A DNA stretch of 64,000 bases from Bdellovibrio sp. ZAP7 (GCF_006874645.1 NZ_CP030082.1:3906001-3970000); one strand, 5' to 3'. Shown: positions 44,868-54,908, counted from the stretch's first letter. The notes: generated by a model not told the origin, from the letters alone. Program-made: numbers and translations.

Positions 44868-46160
44868 CTAAGCGGAACTTTTCTTAGCTTCTGCCTCAGC
44901 TTCAGCTTTCATTTCCTCTTCAGTTTTGTAAACCAACATTGGCTGCCCGCCATCGTTGATCACGTTTTCATCGATGATCACTTCTTTCACGTTATTTTTA
45001 GATGGGATGTCGTACATGATGTCGAGCATCGCCGTCTCAAGCACACCACGCAGACCGCGGGCACCTGTTTTACGTTTCAAAGCCATTTGTGCCACTGCAC
45101 GAAGTGCTTTATCAGTGAACTTCAATTCAACGCCCTCGAAAGAGAACAATTTTTGGTATTGCTTAGTGATCGCGTTTTTAGGGCGAACCAAGATATCCAT
45201 CAATGCATCTTCGTCCAATTGGCCAAGAACCGCGATCGCCGGAAGACGACCGATGAACTCTGGGATCAAACCGAACTTAGACAAGTCATCTGGCTCCACT
45301 TTCGCAAGTAGATCTGCAGACGCTGCCTCTTTGGCAGTGCGGATTTCCGCAGCGATACCAAGAGTTTTATTTGTCGTTCTGTTTTCGATGATTTTATCCA
45401 AACCAACGAATGCACCACCCACGATGAAAAGAATGTTCGTTGTATCCACTTGGATGAATTCCTGTTGTGGATGCTTACGACCACCTTTCGGAGGCAGATT
45501 TGCCACAGTACCTTCTAGGATTTTTAGAAGGGCCTGTTGCACACCTTCACCCGATACGTCACGAGTGATGGATGGATTTTCAGACTTACGGGAAATCTTG
45601 TCGATCTCGTCCACGTAAATAACGCCTTTTTGGGCTTTTTCGACGTCGTAGTCAGAAGATTGAAGAAGGTTTAGAACAACGTTTTCAACGTCTTCACCCA
45701 CGTAACCAGCTTCAGTCAAAGTCGTTGCATCCGCCATAGCGAATGGAACGTTAAGGATTTTGGCGATAGTTTGCGCCAACAATGTTTTACCGGAACCAGT
45801 TGGACCGATCAAAAGGATGTTGGATTTTTGCATTTCAACGTCAGCAGATTTTTTCCCACCAGACATCGCGTTAACACGCTTGTAGTGATTGTGAACTGCT
45901 ACCGCCAAAGTTTTCTTAGCTTGAGTTTGGCCAATGACGTAATCATCAAGGTAAGTTTTGATATCAGCTGGTTTAGGGACTTTAAAGGTGCCCTTAACTG
46001 CTGTCTCTTTCTCTTTTTCCTCGTCGATGATGTCATTACAAAGGTCAATACACTCGTCGCAGATATACACGCCAGGACCAGCAATAAGTTTTTTAACTTC
46101 TTTTTGGCCTTTACCGCAGAAACTACATCTCAATGTGCCGTTGGTGTCTTTAGTCGTCAT
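44868..46160 (-). CDS. clpX: ATP-dependent Clp protease ATP-binding subunit ClpX
   Basis: 430 aa with the zinc-binding N-terminus ([15 protein letters not shown] and [10 protein letters not shown]), Walker [14 protein letters not shown], Walker [11 protein letters not shown], and the ClpP-binding IGF-like loop expected in the middle of the AAA module. It unfolds tagged proteins and feeds them to ClpP. The gene lies 6 bp after clpP on the same strand, the standard clpP-clpX operon. The C-terminus ends in a short acidic/Ala/Lys tail ([11 protein letters not shown]). Confidence 0.97.
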   Translation of the reverse strand: MTTKDTNGTLRCSFCGKGQKEVKKLIAGPGVYICDECIDLCNDIIDEEKEKETAVKGTFKVPKPADIKTYLDDYVIGQTQAKKTLAVAVHNHYKRVNAMSGGKKSADVEMQKSNILLIGPTGSGKTLLAQTIAKILNVPFAMADATTLTEAGYVGEDVENVVLNLLQSSDYDVEKAQKGVIYVDEIDKISRKSENPSITRDVSGEGVQQALLKILEGTVANLPPKGGRKHPQQEFIQVDTTNILFIVGGAFVGLDKIIENRTTNKTLGIAAEIRTAKEAASADLLAKVEPDDLSKFGLIPEFIGRLPAIAVLGQLDEDALMDILVRPKNAITKQYQKLFSFEGVELKFTDKALRAVAQMALKRKTGARGLRGVLETAMLDIMYDIPSKNNVKEVIIDENVINDGGQPMLVYKTEEEMKAEAEAEAKKSSA

Positions 46161-46166
46161 CGCTGA

Positions 46167-46772
46167 TTACCCTTTTTTCGCCTTACGAGATTCTACTACG
46201 TGGTCAAGCAAACCGAACTCTTTAGCTTGGTAAGGGTCCATGAAATTGTCCCTTTCCATTTGCGATCTCAAGAATTCATAGTCACGGCCCGTGTGAGTTT
46301 CATAAATACGAGTCAGTTTTTCTTTAGTTTTCAAAAGCTCTTTAGCATGGATTTCGATATCAGTTACCTGACCAGACAAGCCACCACCAGAAAGAAGCGG
46401 TTGATGGATCATGATACGGGTATTTGGAAGGCTGTAACGCATACCTTTAGTTCCTGCCGTCAAAAGCAAAGAACCCATGGATGCTGCCATACCCATGCAA
46501 TATGTCGCCACATCGCACTTCACAAACTGCATCATGTCGTAAATCGCCATCCCGGCAGACACGCTGCCCCCTGGAGAGTTGATATACAAGTGAATTGGTT
46601 TTTCTGGGTTATCCGATTCAAGGAATAGGAATTGCGCGATAAGAGCATTGGCTACTTCATCCGTAACCGCTGTACCAAGAATGATAATACGGTCCTTAAG
46701 AAGGCGGGAATAAATATCGTATGATCTTTCGCCTTTGGAAGTTTGCTCGATGACGTAAGGAATTAGTGCCAC
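46167..46772 (-). CDS. clpP: ATP-dependent Clp protease proteolytic subunit
   Basis: 201 aa from GTG 46772 with AGGAGA upstream. The serine-protease fold has the catalytic Ser in [11 protein letters not shown], His in MIHQPL, and Asp in the C-terminal half. [17 protein letters not shown] forms the oxyanion part. It assembles as two heptameric rings with ClpX. Divergent from pepA across a 176-bp region with a small hairpin in its leader. Confidence 0.97.
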   Translation of the reverse strand: MALIPYVIEQTSKGERSYDIYSRLLKDRIIILGTAVTDEVANALIAQFLFLESDNPEKPIHLYINSPGGSVSAGMAIYDMMQFVKCDVATYCMGMAASMGSLLLTAGTKGMRYSLPNTRIMIHQPLLSGGGLSGQVTDIEIHAKELLKTKEKLTRIYETHTGRDYEFLRSQMERDNFMDPYQAKEFGLLDHVVESRKAKKG

Positions 46773-46799
46773 TGGTGTCTCCTAATAGTTGTCTGTACC

Positions 46800-46816
46800 C
46801 TTCGGCCGTGCCGAAG
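46800..46816. promoter_or_regulatory. Leader hairpin upstream of clpP
   Basis: CTTCGGC (46800-46806) and GCCGAAG (46810-46816) pair perfectly over 7 bp with loop CGT, 28 nt before the clpP start. It could stabilise or regulate the leader mRNA; no T-run makes it a normal terminator. Confidence 0.5.
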
Positions 46817-46948
46817 TAGCTGAGGTCTTATGCTGTGCTACCTATCGGAATACTCCAGCAAGACTTTATGAAAAAGCCTTTGACCCCCCGGAGTGCTATG
46901 TTACATCTAACAAAGCCCGAATTACACAATCATTTTAAGAGGTTTACT

Positions 46949-48460
46949 ATGGCTTTTAACTTACTGAACAAAGATATTGATACTTTGACTTGCCCGGCTT
47001 TGGTCGTGTTTTCAAAGTCTTCTTCACAAAAAGACAAGCTTGCAAAAGTGACTCATAATGAGCTGAACAAACAGCTGGTCGATTCAATCACTGAAAAAAC
47101 GATTACTGGGAAACATCAGGAAGCGATTACTTTCCGCGAATTCAATATCTCTGGCTACCGTCATCTTATTGTTGTCGGTCTTGGTAAAGAAAACGAAATC
47201 ACACACGAATCTGTTCGCCAATCTGTGGCATCTGCACTTGAAGCAATCAAAGCTTTGAATGTTAAAGAAGCCGCTTTGCATTTTGACGGTATCACTGCAG
47301 GTAAAAAAGATGCTGCTGATTTCGCAAAAGCGGTTGCTGAAGGTTTAGTTCTAACTTCTTACGTATTCGACGAATTGAAGTCTTCAACTAAAGCTAAAAA
47401 AGATGAAGATGAACTGAACGTTCACGTTGTTACTAAATTGGCGGCCGACAAAGCTGTTAAAGCGGCTTTCAACGAAGGCGCAGTTTTGGGTAACGTGGTT
47501 AACTTCTCTCGTCGCCTTGGTGATATGCCAGGTAACTTGATGACGCCGACAATCCTTGCTGACTCTGCCGTGGCGGCAGCTAAAGGTATCGCAAACTTGA
47601 AAGTAACAGTTTGGGATAAGGCTCGTATCAAAAAAGAAAAAATGGGCGGCCTTCTGGGTGTTGCTGCTGGTTCTGATCAAGAGCCTCGCTTCATCATCAT
47701 GGAATACAAAGGTGCAGCTGCTTCTAAAAAACCGGTTTGCTTCGTAGGTAAAGGTCTAACTTTTGACTGCGGTGGTATTTCTATTAAGCCGGGTGCCGGT
47801 ATGGAAGAAATGAAATACGATATGTGCGGCGGTGCAAACGTGATCGGTACTTTGCTTGCAATCGCTCAATTGAAATTGAAAGTAAACGCAGTTGGTTTGG
47901 TAGCTTCTACTGAAAACTTGATCAACGGTTCTGCAACTAAGCCAGGTGATGTTCACACAGCTCGCAACGGTAAAACGTTCGAAGTGAACAACACGGATGC
48001 TGAAGGTCGTTTGATCCTTGCAGACGCTTTGTCTTACGCTACTGAGTTGGCTCCGCAAGTGATCTGTGATGCTGCAACTTTGACTGGCGCGATGGTTATT
48101 GCTTTGGGCAATACACACACTGGTTACTTCACTCGCAACTCTGCTTTGAAAACTAAAATTGAAAAAGCAGCAGTTCAATCTGGTGAGTGGGTTTGGAACA
48201 TGCCTTTGACAGATTACCACGTGAAAGACATGAAAGGCGTTTACGCTGATCTTTCTAACATCTCTTCTGGAAAAGGTGCAGGTTCTGCAACAGCAGCAGC
48301 ATTCCTAGAGCAGTTCGTTGGCGAAGGCATCCCTTGGGCTCACTTCGATATCGCTGGTACTGGTTGGGCTGTTGGTAATCGTCTTCCATACGCTCCTAAA
48401 AAAGGTGCTTCTGGTGCGATGATCCGCACGTTCGTTGAAGTAGCTAAACAATACGTTTAG
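46949..48460 (+). CDS. pepA: Leucyl aminopeptidase (M17)
   Basis: 503 aa from ATG 46949 (AAGAGG upstream); a longer frame begins at 46835 without support. The metal-binding and catalytic core is complete: VGKGLTFDCGGISIKPG, MKYDMCGGANVIG, NTDAEGRLILADALSYA, and GNTHTGYF with PWAHFDIAGTGW at the C-terminal side. M17 enzymes are cytosolic hexameric di-metal aminopeptidases that finish peptide degradation after Lon and Clp. Codon use is biased, suggesting strong expression, useful for a predator that digests imported peptides, as inference. Confidence 0.96.
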   Translation: MAFNLLNKDIDTLTCPALVVFSKSSSQKDKLAKVTHNELNKQLVDSITEKTITGKHQEAITFREFNISGYRHLIVVGLGKENEITHESVRQSVASALEAIKALNVKEAALHFDGITAGKKDAADFAKAVAEGLVLTSYVFDELKSSTKAKKDEDELNVHVVTKLAADKAVKAAFNEGAVLGNVVNFSRRLGDMPGNLMTPTILADSAVAAAKGIANLKVTVWDKARIKKEKMGGLLGVAAGSDQEPRFIIMEYKGAAASKKPVCFVGKGLTFDCGGISIKPGAGMEEMKYDMCGGANVIGTLLAIAQLKLKVNAVGLVASTENLINGSATKPGDVHTARNGKTFEVNNTDAEGRLILADALSYATELAPQVICDAATLTGAMVIALGNTHTGYFTRNSALKTKIEKAAVQSGEWVWNMPLTDYHVKDMKGVYADLSNISSGKGAGSATAAAFLEQFVGEGIPWAHFDIAGTGWAVGNRLPYAPKKGASGAMIRTFVEVAKQYV

Positions 48461-48483
48461 TTCTTACTTAGCATAATGAATCT

Positions 48484-48517
48484 AAAGGCCTTGGGGAGAC
48501 CCAGGGCCTTTTGTTTT
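48484..48517 (+). terminator. Terminator after pepA
   Basis: AAAGGCCttGGG and CCCagGGCCTTTT form an interrupted stem with loop GAGA, then a T-run (TTTTGTTTTTTG). Confidence 0.85.
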
Positions 48518-48565
48518 TTGTCATCTGGCCTTCGACTTTCGTGGCCGCAAAATCATAATATTCTT

Positions 48566-50113
48566 ATGAAAAGTCGCTCCCATTTTGCCATTTTGTCCTT
48601 GGCATTTTTAATGTGTTCGTGTGCGACTTTGCCAAAAGAAGTGCAGCGCAGTCCCAGCAGCACTTTAGATCCCGATCCAACGACAACTCTTTCAAAACGC
48701 GTTAAAGAAAAACTTCAAGGCAAGCACGATCTCTCCGGTTTTCATCCCCTATTCTCCGGTGAAGATGCCTTTGTCGCCAGAATAGCATCCATACGCGCAG
48801 CCGAGCGGTCGCTGGATATGCAGTACTACATTTGGAATAACGATCTTACCGGCAACATCATGACAGCTGAAACCATGAAGGCAGCCGATCGCGGCGTGCG
48901 CGTACGCATTCTACTGGATGATTTGAATCTTGGTCAGTACGAGAAAGCCTTACGGATCATGTCCTTGCATCCCAATATACAAGTGCGCATGGTAAACCCA
49001 TTCGCCAATCGCAGCTTTCGGATTTTCGATATTACTCGCTTAAGTGAAGTGAATCGTCGCATGCACAATAAAGTTTTTGTTGCCGACAGCGAGGTCGCGA
49101 TCGTGGGTGGTCGCAATATCGGGAACGAATACTTTTGGGCAAGTGAAGGAATTAATTTCGGGGACCTTGATTTGTGGGCGATTGGGCCTGTCGTATCAGG
49201 ACTGTCCAAAGAATTTGATGCTTATTGGAACAGCGAAATTGCTTATCCGATTGCCTCGCTCACCCCCTCTCAGAAGGTGAGCGAGGACGATCTAAAACAG
49301 TTTCGAGACAAATTAAACGAGGCCTACCAGAAAGCCTTGGACACGCCTTATACCAAAGGGCTACGCAACGACAAACTGCTGGCGGATTTTGCCTCTGGAG
49401 ATATTGAAAAGTATTGGGGCGAAGCCCATGTGGTATACGACTCCCCTGCAAAGTTTAAAGAAGACCCCAAGGACCAGGGGGACAATCTTCAATCACAACT
49501 TCAACCCTATATGGCCGGTGCTAAGGAAGAAATCATGATGATCTCTCCTTATTTTGTTCCTGGTGACCAAGGGGTAAATAATCTTTCTGAAAAAGTTAAA
49601 AAGGGAGTCCACGTTACCGTCCTGACAAACTCACTGGCATCAAGTGACGTTAGCAGTGTCTTTGCCGGTTATAAGGGATATCGAAAAGATTTGATTCGAG
49701 TTGGAGTGGAACTTTATGAACTGCGCCCTCGCTTTCACAAAGATCTGATTAAGCAAAAAAAATCCCTGGGTTCCAGCGGCTCACATGCCGGTCTTCACGG
49801 AAAAACTTTGGTGTTTGATCGAAAGTATATTTTCGTGGGTTCGATGAACTTAGATCCCCGTTCGGTGCACATAAATACTGAAATGGGGGTCGTTGTTGAA
49901 AGTGCCGAAATGGCTGGTAAGTTTTCCACCCGGTTTAAAGAGAATCTTCCCGAGATTGCGTATGAACTTAGTTTAGATATCGATGGTGATCTGCAATGGA
50001 CCACGTTCGACGATGGACGAAAAAATACCTTCACTTCTGAACCAGAATCAAGCTGGTGGCAAAGAGTGAAGGCATCATTTATGTCGTTATTTATTCCTGA
50101 AAGTTATCTCTAG
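48566..50113 (+). CDS. Phospholipase D family lipoprotein, cardiolipin-synthase-like
   Basis: 515 aa from ATG 48566. The N-terminus (MKSRSHFAILSLAFLMCSCATL) is a signal sequence with a possible lipobox Cys. Two HKD motifs are present: HNKVFVADSEVAIVGGRN (first, with GG for GS) and HGKTLVFDRKYIFVGSMN (second, canonical). The layout is like ClsC/YmdC-type cardiolipin synthases, which sit at the membrane and make cardiolipin or transphosphatidylate. Envelope location fits either lipid remodelling or host-lipid use. Its stop overlaps the convergent gene in a shared CTAG. Confidence 0.85.
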   Translation: MKSRSHFAILSLAFLMCSCATLPKEVQRSPSSTLDPDPTTTLSKRVKEKLQGKHDLSGFHPLFSGEDAFVARIASIRAAERSLDMQYYIWNNDLTGNIMTAETMKAADRGVRVRILLDDLNLGQYEKALRIMSLHPNIQVRMVNPFANRSFRIFDITRLSEVNRRMHNKVFVADSEVAIVGGRNIGNEYFWASEGINFGDLDLWAIGPVVSGLSKEFDAYWNSEIAYPIASLTPSQKVSEDDLKQFRDKLNEAYQKALDTPYTKGLRNDKLLADFASGDIEKYWGEAHVVYDSPAKFKEDPKDQGDNLQSQLQPYMAGAKEEIMMISPYFVPGDQGVNNLSEKVKKGVHVTVLTNSLASSDVSSVFAGYKGYRKDLIRVGVELYELRPRFHKDLIKQKKSLGSSGSHAGLHGKTLVFDRKYIFVGSMNLDPRSVHINTEMGVVVESAEMAGKFSTRFKENLPEIAYELSLDIDGDLQWTTFDDGRKNTFTSEPESSWWQRVKASFMSLFIPESYL

Positions 50114-50739
50114 AACGTCACTACGATTGGGTGACCCAAGTAACGAGCCACTTCATTGCTTTGGATAACCAAGTCAGAGTTGTTCAGGTTCTTCATACGA
50201 ACTGATTTTAGCAACCAAGTTTTTGGCCAGTGATCCGGAAGATTTGCAAAACGAACAACGGTGCCAGCACCTTCGTTGAATTGGAATTCGCCGTCTGCAG
50301 GTCTTTCTCCCAAGATTTTAGCGATTGGCAACCAAAGAGGATTAATTTTCGCCATGTCTTTTGAATATTCACATGTGCCTTCAACTTCCATTGATGGTTT
50401 ATCACCAGAAACGGAAACGCCTTCAGCTTCAAATACCAGACTTACTTTGGAAAATTCCTGACACGCGAGTTTTCTTTGGCCGTTTTGATCAACGAAAACA
50501 AAGTGACCCAAAGAAAATCCGGAACCCTCTGGAGTTTTTTTAAGCTCAAAGCCCGTTACTAAACGCTGCTTTACTGCATCTTGAAGTTTGTCTCCAGAAA
50601 GATGAGAAAAATCAAAACCGGTTCTTACTGCGGCTGGATCACGATCAATGTAAGTACTTGCGGTATTATAGTGAACAACAGAATAGCCCACGCCAAAGCA
50701 AACAAATAAAAGTCCGAAGACTCCCACAAATTTCTGCAT
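50110..50739 (-). CDS. Membrane-anchored or secreted protein of unknown function
   Basis: 209 aa. The N-terminal hydrophobic segment (KFVGVFGLLFVCFGVGYSVV) is a signal anchor or signal peptide. The domain after it is beta-rich, contains GFDFSHLSGDKLQDAVKQRLV and CQEFSKVSLVFEAEGV, and ends with VARYLGHPIVVTF. No family recognised. Its stop codon overlaps that of the PLD gene in the 4-bp self-complementary CTAG. Monocistronic. Confidence 0.65.
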   Translation of the reverse strand: MQKFVGVFGLLFVCFGVGYSVVHYNTASTYIDRDPAAVRTGFDFSHLSGDKLQDAVKQRLVTGFELKKTPEGSGFSLGHFVFVDQNGQRKLACQEFSKVSLVFEAEGVSVSGDKPSMEVEGTCEYSKDMAKINPLWLPIAKILGERPADGEFQFNEGAGTVVRFANLPDHWPKTWLLKSVRMKNLNNSDLVIQSNEVARYLGHPIVVTF

Positions 50740-50816
50740 ATAGTTTTCCTCTTATATGCAGAATAGCATGGGCCTTGGCGGAACTCGCTGTTTCTGTAAG
50801 CAGTCAGGCCTATCGT

Positions 50817-50829
50817 CTAGGGGCCCTAG
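50817..50829. repeat. Palindrome CTAGGGgCCCTAG over a stop codon
   Basis: A 13-bp inverted repeat with a 1-nt centre contains the TAG stop (50826-50828) of the gene at 50826-51308. CTAG is normally rare in bacterial DNA. Function is unknown. Confidence 0.6.
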
Positions 50830-51308
50830 TACGAAATGATCACACTTTGCACGGGAACAGTCTGGTTCCCTATCTGCATAGAGCGAACTTGCGGGTCCAG
50901 AGTCATTTGCGGAACGGGAGCGTCTTTGCGTGAACGGTAAGCGGCTTGAATAACTTGAACTTCGCGGCCCTTAGATTGAAGGCTTAAGTTTACTTGGCTC
51001 GTATCTTTAGCATTCACTGCAAAGTTGATCACACCTTTATTGGAAACCGCAGATGCGACCTTCTGGCCATTCAAATAAATCCCAACAGTTTCACCATCGG
51101 CAGCCGTAGTAAGAGCACTAATGTAACGACCACCAGTATAGTCCGTCGGATTAGAAGAAAATCCTTCGGCCGTGGATTGCCCGACATCGATGATAGTAAG
51201 GGAAGCGGTGATCGAGCCCGAAGTTGAAGCGGCGCTAGCATGTGAAGAGGCCACCAAAAGTACCAATACTGACAAACTCACAGTCCAAAACTGTTTTGAG
51301 ATTTTCAT
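50826..51308 (-). CDS. Secreted protein of unknown function
   Basis: 160 aa with a signal peptide (MKISKQFWTVSLSVLVLLVASSHASA). The mature protein is beta-type and rich in Ser, Thr, Gly (STSGSITASLTIIDVGQST) with later NLSLQSKGREVQVIQAAYRS. The ending VQSVIISY is typical of secreted beta-sandwich domains. No Cys pattern. AAGGAG lies upstream of the ATG. It stands between the gene at 50110 and the gshA gene and is probably transcribed alone. Confidence 0.65.
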   Translation of the reverse strand: MKISKQFWTVSLSVLVLLVASSHASAASTSGSITASLTIIDVGQSTAEGFSSNPTDYTGGRYISALTTAADGETVGIYLNGQKVASAVSNKGVINFAVNAKDTSQVNLSLQSKGREVQVIQAAYRSRKDAPVPQMTLDPQVRSMQIGNQTVPVQSVIISY

Positions 51309-51389
51309 CGGGGCTCCTTATCTGGATTTACATTCGCAGACCTAGGAGCAATAGGTGTTCCCGATTCAGATGTGTTTATTTGAAGCTAG

Positions 51390-51424
51390 ATGGAAAATCC
51401 CCTGTCTAAAGCTATGACAGGGGA
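51390..51424 (-). terminator. Terminator after gshA
   Basis: TCCCCTGTC (51398-51406) and GACAGGGGA (51416-51424) with a 9-nt loop; on the minus strand it is followed by TTTTCC. About 15 bp beyond the gshA stop. Confidence 0.8.
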
Positions 51425-51438
51425 CGAAAACTGGAGTT

Positions 51439-52674
51439 TTACTTATAGCCTTTAAATTCAGCCTTAAGTTCGCGAGCTTCATGGGCAATCGCCAAAAGAC
51501 CCAATTTCGCAGTCCAACCATAGACATTTTCTTGCGGGCAACCCGGCGTATTGATCGCCAAATCAGAGACACAAAGACGCTTATAAACTGCACCGGGGCT
51601 GTTTAAACTTTCCGTAGAGCTTTTCTCGGAGTGAGTTCTTAAAAAGCCACCTGCCAATTCAGAACCGATCATGTAAATCACAGGCTCCGCACTCGCCCCG
51701 TCAGATTCTACAATTGAAGGAATGCCTTCTTGAATGATCACTTCCTCAACGTCACGACCGCCTTTGGCAGCTTTCATTTTTTTACGGGATTTATAGCTCC
51801 ACTCTTTTACTTCCGCGCCAGAACCGACACGAATAACTGCGAGTCCATAAGTACCCGCATTGTTTTTTACGAATACAAATGGCTCCTGAGTGATTCCGCG
51901 TTTTTGATATTCTGCTTTTAGATGCGCAAGCATGGCGTCCACACGAGCGGCCAATGCGGCACGACTGTTTTCATCACCAATATCGAAGTGCTCGAATAAT
52001 TCCGTTTCAACTGTCATCAGAAACGGATCGATTTTTGCGATCGCGCTGAATTCTTTGACAAGCTGATTATAGTATTTGAAGTAAGTGCTTTTTTTACGTT
52101 GATACCAACCCAGCTCGCGCGGTGGATTCATCGGAAATTCAGTCACTGTCTTTGCCCACTCTTCATAGGCTTCAGAGAAATCGTTATTGCTGATAATCAA
52201 ATCTGGCTTAAACTCTTTCATCAGGCTTCCGCTCATCAAAGCAGAATGAACAGTGATTTCGTTTCCGGCCGAGCTTGTGATTTGCATGGGCTGTTCAAGT
52301 TCACGAGGAATCGCTACTTTAACTTCAATGCTGGAGGCTTCGATAAGTGATTTAATCGTGAAGACGTTCTCCCAATAGAACGCATTGTTCGTATGTTCTT
52401 CAGTAACCAACAGGATCTTTTTAATTTTTTCGCCATAGTGCTCGATGATGTATTTATTCATTAAGCTGACGGAAGTCTCTTTATCCGTTGGGCAGATGTT
52501 ATTAAAGCCTGCTGGGAAAATATTCGCATCCACGTTTGAAATCTTGTAACCGGAGTCACGGATATCATAGCTGGAATAAATCGGATGTTGGAATTCATTG
52601 GACTTGGCTTTGAACCAAGAACAGATTTCCTGCATGTTGGCGAGTGTTTGTTTGTGAAGGGTAAGCTTCGCCAT
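51439..52674 (-). CDS. gshA: Glutamate-cysteine ligase, TIGR02049 (Acidithiobacillus) type
   Basis: 411 aa. Features of the TIGR02049/gshA_ferroox group: YDIRDSGYKISNVDANIFPAGFNNICP near the start, KKILLVTEEHTNNAFYWEN, and VFVKNNAGTYGLAVIRV near residue 270 as an ATP-grasp-like segment. It makes gamma-glutamylcysteine, the first step of glutathione synthesis. The gene is followed at 51390-51424 by a terminator. A gshB is not in the window. It could supply glutathione to the formaldehyde pathway encoded at 35.5-37.5 kb. Confidence 0.85.
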   Translation of the reverse strand: MAKLTLHKQTLANMQEICSWFKAKSNEFQHPIYSSYDIRDSGYKISNVDANIFPAGFNNICPTDKETSVSLMNKYIIEHYGEKIKKILLVTEEHTNNAFYWENVFTIKSLIEASSIEVKVAIPRELEQPMQITSSAGNEITVHSALMSGSLMKEFKPDLIISNNDFSEAYEEWAKTVTEFPMNPPRELGWYQRKKSTYFKYYNQLVKEFSAIAKIDPFLMTVETELFEHFDIGDENSRAALAARVDAMLAHLKAEYQKRGITQEPFVFVKNNAGTYGLAVIRVGSGAEVKEWSYKSRKKMKAAKGGRDVEEVIIQEGIPSIVESDGASAEPVIYMIGSELAGGFLRTHSEKSSTESLNSPGAVYKRLCVSDLAINTPGCPQENVYGWTAKLGLLAIAHEARELKAEFKGYK

Positions 52675-52695
52675 TAATTCTCCTTAAAATCTCAA

Positions 52696-53832
52696 CTACA
52701 AATTTGGATCGACGCCTTCAGCAGCTTTTGGAGCTGCCTTTTTCTGAGGAAGCGATTGTATAGAAGAACTTTCTTCTCCCGGCAACAACGCATCCGCTTT
52801 TGTGCGACCTGATCTTTTGATGCTGTTAAGTTTCTTAGACTCCTCCGTCAGACCCATGGATTCATGGCCCTGATACAGAAGTCTCTCTGTTTTTTTACGT
52901 ACTTCGTTCGTCAATGTGAAAAACTCAATCTGGTAACTGTTTTGAGTTTGTCCAGATACGGGTTTATATAATTCTGCGCGATCAATCAATCCAATCAATG
53001 CACCACCCAAGTGGGCCTGCTGACTCGGGTTTTGCTTTACGGCCTCAACTTGTAGATACAATTCACTATATGTTGTTTTAAGTTGTTTGAGGGCCTTAGG
53101 AGACCAGCGGCTGTCATTCAACTCCATAGCTTTCAGCAGATAAACTTGGACAAACTTTTGCGAGGCCACGAACGAATCAAAATTTTCTGGCGAAAGCTGA
53201 TTGGTTGTGACACTGCCCATTTGGTAATAAGTCTTTGCGAGCCAATCTTTTTCAAGCTTACTGGGATCGGATTCAGCGCGAATTTTCGCAATGCCTTTTT
53301 CCGCTTCATTCAGATATTGAACAGCTTCTTTTTCTCGCCCCATGCGGCTGTATGCCGCCGCCAAACGCGCTGGAATTTCCGCGTGCCCCACAGTTAACGG
53401 CAAAGTGTTGCGTAAACTTTGAGCATCCAAAAGATCTGCGACGGTTTTTTGGTCATCACCTAAAGCTTCATCACAAAAAGACATGCGATATAAAGCCATC
53501 GCTGCGATATCGGGCTGAAGATTTCGCGTCTTTAAAACGACATCTCGATAAATTGCTGCGGCCTCCACCCACTTGCCCTGACCCTCCAAGGCTTGGGCTT
53601 CACCGATTCTGGATGCCTGGAAAAAGTTCGAACGCGGATAGGTTTCCTGGAATGTTTGATATTGTTTTTGAGCTTGGACATAGCTCCCCGCGGTCAGATT
53701 ATCTTGAGCAGCATTCAGATCCCGCTCTTCGATCAAGCGTTGATTTTGCAAAGACTGATCGCCACGATTCATTTGAAAAGAACTGCAGCCCGCAAGAAAC
53801 GAAAAACACAACAGGCTGATCACTCTTTTCAT
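52696..53832 (-). CDS. TPR-repeat lipoprotein
   Basis: 378 aa with a lipoprotein signal (MKRVISLLCFSFLAGC; lipobox LAGC). Several TPR-like helices follow (AAQDNLTAGSYVQAQKQYQTF; QALEGQGKWVEAAAIYRDVV; AYSRMGREKEAVQYLNEAEKG). A Lys/Ser-rich C-terminal tail is probably disordered. It overlaps the ArsA-like gene by 4 bp and is separated from gshA by 21 bp, so the operon may include four genes. It likely anchors or scaffolds partners at the membrane. Confidence 0.75.
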   Translation of the reverse strand: MKRVISLLCFSFLAGCSSFQMNRGDQSLQNQRLIEERDLNAAQDNLTAGSYVQAQKQYQTFQETYPRSNFFQASRIGEAQALEGQGKWVEAAAIYRDVVLKTRNLQPDIAAMALYRMSFCDEALGDDQKTVADLLDAQSLRNTLPLTVGHAEIPARLAAAYSRMGREKEAVQYLNEAEKGIAKIRAESDPSKLEKDWLAKTYYQMGSVTTNQLSPENFDSFVASQKFVQVYLLKAMELNDSRWSPKALKQLKTTYSELYLQVEAVKQNPSQQAHLGGALIGLIDRAELYKPVSGQTQNSYQIEFFTLTNEVRKKTERLLYQGHESMGLTEESKKLNSIKRSGRTKADALLPGEESSSIQSLPQKKAAPKAAEGVDPNL

Positions 53833-54908
53833 TTGGATTTCTCCTCCTCAGTAATGAGGGCGCTAATTTCTTCCAAGCCCGAAAGATCAGAAACATCTTT
53901 GACCAAATCAGGAATCCGCAGCACGCGTGCTTCTATCGACATCTTTTTTTCAAACTGGCGATAGATCGCATCCCTATGATTGTAATAGGTCTTCATTTGC
54001 ATGTACAAGTCCGCGAGCCCTTGCTCTGCCGTTCCACCTTCATAACCTACCCGGAGGTCTAGCCAGTGAGGAAACACACGGTTTAAAATCACTGTGTCCA
54101 GATTGTATCCGCCCTTACGAATTTCACGGGAAAAGTATTCGGCTTCTTTAAGCTTGGCTTGATCAAAGCTTGTGACCAAAAAGAATTTAGTCGTCGGCGC
54201 AACCAACATGCGCTGAACTTCCGTTGTTCGCTGCAAAAGTTTGCCTTGCCATTGCTCGATATTGATAAAGAAATCACCCAGTTCACGAATGAACTGCGAG
54301 CCCGTCAAAGTTTCTAAAACTTTTAATACCTGACGAGTTCCCGCTTGAATCAAATGACTCAGGATACCGGATTTTTTACCCTCGGGATCGCGGAACCATT
54401 TCGCCACACCCTCGCTGAAAAGGGCTGAAAGTTTTTGCGGAGCTTTCAGGAAATCCAAAGCGTGTTTCGTCGGCGGAGTATCAAGAATAATCAAATCAAA
54501 TTTGCCCGACTCATAGACCGAATAAAGTTTTTCAAGCGACGTGAACTCTTGGGATCCGCTTAAGTTTGTGGAAAGTTGTTTGTACAGACTGTTATCGAAA
54601 ATGCGACGAACAGCTTCTGACTTTTGCGCGGCTCTTTCCACAAAATCATCGAAGGTTTTTTTGTGATCAATGACTGACGCCCACAACTCGCCTTTGAAAT
54701 TTTGGCCAGGAACTTTGGTCACATCGTTGGTGCCTTCAATGCCCAAAGTTTGCGCCAAGCGCTTGGCAGGATCGATGGTTAAAACTAAGACTTTCAAACC
54801 CTGCTTGGCCGCAAGAACGCCAACTGAAGCGGCAACCGTGGTTTTACCCACTCCCCCGCTGCCGACACAAACTAAGACTTTGGTGTTTTTTAAAAAATCC
54901 TGGCTCAT
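53829..54908 (-). CDS. ArsA/GET3-family ATPase, signature Lys changed
   Basis: 359 aa. The P-loop reads VGSGGVGKTTVAAS, so the deviant-Walker signature Lys (normally K in GKGGVGK) is Ser17. Other ArsA marks: LTIDPAKRLAQTLG, DLIILDTPPTKHALDFL, and a C-terminal VILNRVFPHWLDL. ArsA family proteins act as dimeric ATP-driven targeting or pump partners. It overlaps the paralogous ATPase upstream and the TPR lipoprotein downstream, each by 4 bp. A heterodimer of the two ATPases is a reasonable hypothesis. Confidence 0.85.
   Translation of the reverse strand: MSQDFLKNTKVLVCVGSGGVGKTTVAASVGVLAAKQGLKVLVLTIDPAKRLAQTLGIEGTNDVTKVPGQNFKGELWASVIDHKKTFDDFVERAAQKSEAVRRIFDNSLYKQLSTNLSGSQEFTSLEKLYSVYESGKFDLIILDTPPTKHALDFLKAPQKLSALFSEGVAKWFRDPEGKKSGILSHLIQAGTRQVLKVLETLTGSQFIRELGDFFINIEQWQGKLLQRTTEVQRMLVAPTTKFFLVTSFDQAKLKEAEYFSREIRKGGYNLDTVILNRVFPHWLDLRVGYEGGTAEQGLADLYMQMKTYYNHRDAIYRQFEKKMSIEARVLRIPDLVKDVSDLSGLEEISALITEEEKSK

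Noticed and set aside
44956-45618. Plus-strand 220-aa open frame antisense to clpX
   Set aside because: It is a shadow frame of a highly conserved gene and has no ribosome site or recognisable product.
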